Positions 62,035 through 64,000 of a DNA stretch of 64,000 nt are shown here, piece after piece. A model generated the notes under the pieces. That model made no database searches. It saw only the letters and a program-made list of their open reading frames with translations, and was not told the origin of the DNA. The stretch is taken from NCBI RefSeq assembly GCF_019399895.1, contig NC_091883.1, forward strand, positions 2,894,377-2,958,376, given 5' to 3'. The position numbers and the translations under genes were made by a program. This DNA is from Cardiocondyla obscurior (lineage: Eukaryota > Arthropoda > Insecta > Hymenoptera > Formicidae). Numbering within the stretch: position 1 is the stretch's first letter; each line of letters opens with the position of its first letter.

Positions 62035-63070
62035 TATCGAAAATACGAGATCGTTCACGCGAAACACGCGATCGTAGCTCTTTTACGGTTTATCGTGTTC
62101 GAGCGGCCGATATAAACTGCGCCTACAATTTAGCGCTCACATTTTACGGAGAATCGCCAGCCGAACTCATTGCTTATTTAATAGTAAACGACACAATTAC
62201 GTTATCGCTGAAAGAGATCCTACCGGTAGCGACACAATAATTTCGTCACGCCTATCCGAACAGGCAAATAAGCGGTACCCACCCTTTTGTCATTACCGGC
62301 TCCTCTCGACCCACCTTGTAAACGAGTTCTAAATGAGCGGCAGGATGCGCGAAGAATGAATATCTGTGTCGCCAGCGGCGATACAAGTATTGAAATAAAT
62401 TTCTTATACTACTTTAAGCGTGCGTGCATAAAAAATTGCACTCAACGCTAATACCAATTACCAGGGAAATATTTGTCAGTAAAATATTTATCAGTAACAG
62501 GAAGTTTCGCGGACGTACGACCGTCTTGATTGTAATGCGAGAGTGTGGAGGATAAAGACGCGATGCCAGCACGTACAAGCCAACTCCGGCGAGCCCTGGC
62601 CAACGTAGGTACGTATCTAATTATGTGTATCCCTTCGCGTAAATATGCTAGTGTTTGCGTAGACAAACGTGGTACTCGAGTTAACGCGACGCCAAGCGGG
62701 TAGGGCGGTGGTGTGTTGGAAATTCATGAGCTTTCAGAGAACCCGGCGATAGAGGAAACACCGAGAGCGCGCGCTCGGTGGAAGAGAAAGACGTAGGGAG
62801 AAGTCAGGGCGAAGAGAAAGAGCAGGGACGGCAAAATTTATGAAGGACTTGCAGAGTTTAAGGAACATTGAGAAGAAACGCAAGGTGCGCGCGTTGGTCT
62901 CCCTACAGTCTATGTATGATAAAGCGACGTGCAAGCATTGTTCTACACTAATTGGATTAAAGAAAAGCGAGTACAAAAGTGAAAATCCTAAAGATTTTGA
63001 ATCCTAGAAAATTCTAAAGAAATCCTGAGACAGGCATCCTGCTTCAGTGAAGCAACATAGTTACCAATAT
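62035..63070. other. Intergenic
   Basis: CATCCTGCTTCAGTGAAGCA near 63038 is a remnant of the 56-kb unit; nothing else seen. Confidence 0.55.
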
Positions 63071-64000
63071 GTATAATAGAAAAATCCTCCAGAATCAAGA
63101 GGAAGTCATTAAAAGTAAAATATTTTTTTGTTTTTGAGTGTGCATTTTTTTGAAAGAACTTTAAAGTTATAGCAAAGTTTAATTTTTTTAAATAATAATT
63201 AGAAGAGTGTAAATTTTTTTTCTAACAGTAAACATAATTTCAAACATCTGCAATATATATATTTTTTTTTGTATGTTACAGGATTACTGTTGCTGTATCT
63301 ACGTTGCTACGTATCGAACCGGTGAATAAAAAATATGTGACAAATGTATTTGCTGCACTCCAAAAAAATATTTTACTTGTAAATAACAAATTGAATAGTA
63401 CATGTAGTCAGAATATTAAATGTATAATAGAAAATGTATAATAGAAAAATCCTCCAGAATCAAGAGGAAGTCATTAAAAGTAAAATATTTTTTTGCTTTT
63501 GAGTGTGCATTTTTTTGAAAGAACTTTAAAGTTATAGCAAAGTTTAATTTTTTTAAATAATAATTAGAAGAGTGTAAATTTTTTTCTAACAGTAAACATA
63601 ATTTCAAACATCTGCAATATATATATTTTTTTTTGTATGTTACAGGATTACTGTTACTGTATCTACGTTGCTGCGCATCGAACCGGTGAATAAAAAATAT
63701 GTGACAAATGTATTTGCTGCACTCCAAAAAAATATTTTACTTGTAAATAACAAATTGAATAGTACATGTAGTCAGAATATTAAATGTATAATAGAAAATG
63801 TATAATAGAAAAATCCTCCAGAATCAAGAGGAAGTCATTAAAAGTAAAATATTTTTTTGTTTTTGAGTGTGCATTTTTTTGAAAGAACTTTAAAGTTATA
63901 GCAAAGTTTAATTTTTTTAAATAATAATTAGAAGAGTGTAAATTTTTTTCTAACAGTAAACATAATTTCAAACATCTGCAATATATATATTTTTTTTTGT
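63071..64000. repeat. 364-bp tandem repeat, about 2.5 units, running off the window
   Basis: GTATAATAGAAAAATCCTCC recurs at 63071, 63436 and 63800. Units are nearly identical. Each full unit carries the same TATGTTACAG and GATTACTGTTNCTGTATCTA stretch. Open frames on the minus strand are the translated repeat. Confidence 0.85.

Overview
The window looks like nuclear DNA of an insect, most likely a hymenopteran and plausibly an ant. It is AT-rich but not CpG-depleted. It carries two spliced, animal-type genes with short GT-AG introns (an NDRG/MESK2 homologue and a SUN-domain gene). Most of the rest is intergenic or intronic DNA full of small terminal-inverted-repeat elements, LINE 3' ends and tandem arrays. 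No rRNA, convincing tRNA, CRISPR or prokaryote-style operon was seen. The species call is an inference.

Layout. 1-9.7 kb: intergenic, with dispersed GGGACCATTT arrays, several MITEs, two truncated LINE tails and one foldback. 10.66-11.91 kb: an intact 417-codon Ty3/gypsy-type integrase ORF with no reverse transcriptase beside it, followed directly by a LINE 3' end. 12-19.5 kb: more MITEs, a 57-bp perfect palindrome and a GA microsatellite. 19.57-19.65 kb (minus): a signal-peptide-coding first exon with a good splice donor, in a CpG-rich promoter-like block. 24.68-38.83 kb (minus): a complete eight-exon MESK2/NDRG gene of 456 codons, with a possible TATA/Inr promoter and non-coding first exon near 41.15 kb. 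42.5-44.6 kb (minus): a SUN-domain (LINC complex) gene whose reading frame is broken by a TAA just before the SUN domain and which lacks a normal donor after exon 2. 45-64 kb: MITEs, LINE tails, a mosaic of segments copied from the MESK2 region, higher-order hairpin-bearing tandem arrays and a 364-bp tandem repeat that runs off the right edge.

The two main genes lie on the minus strand but have unrelated roles: NDRG proteins are non-catalytic alpha/beta-hydrolase-fold signalling proteins, and SUN proteins span the inner nuclear membrane. The most interesting signals are the mosaic duplication at 47.0-49.5 kb with a 6-bp microhomology junction, the lesions in the SUN gene, the covarying 3' stem-loop of the LINE family, the hairpin-containing array family that moves with its flanks, and the repeated exon-like cassettes at 56 and 63 kb.
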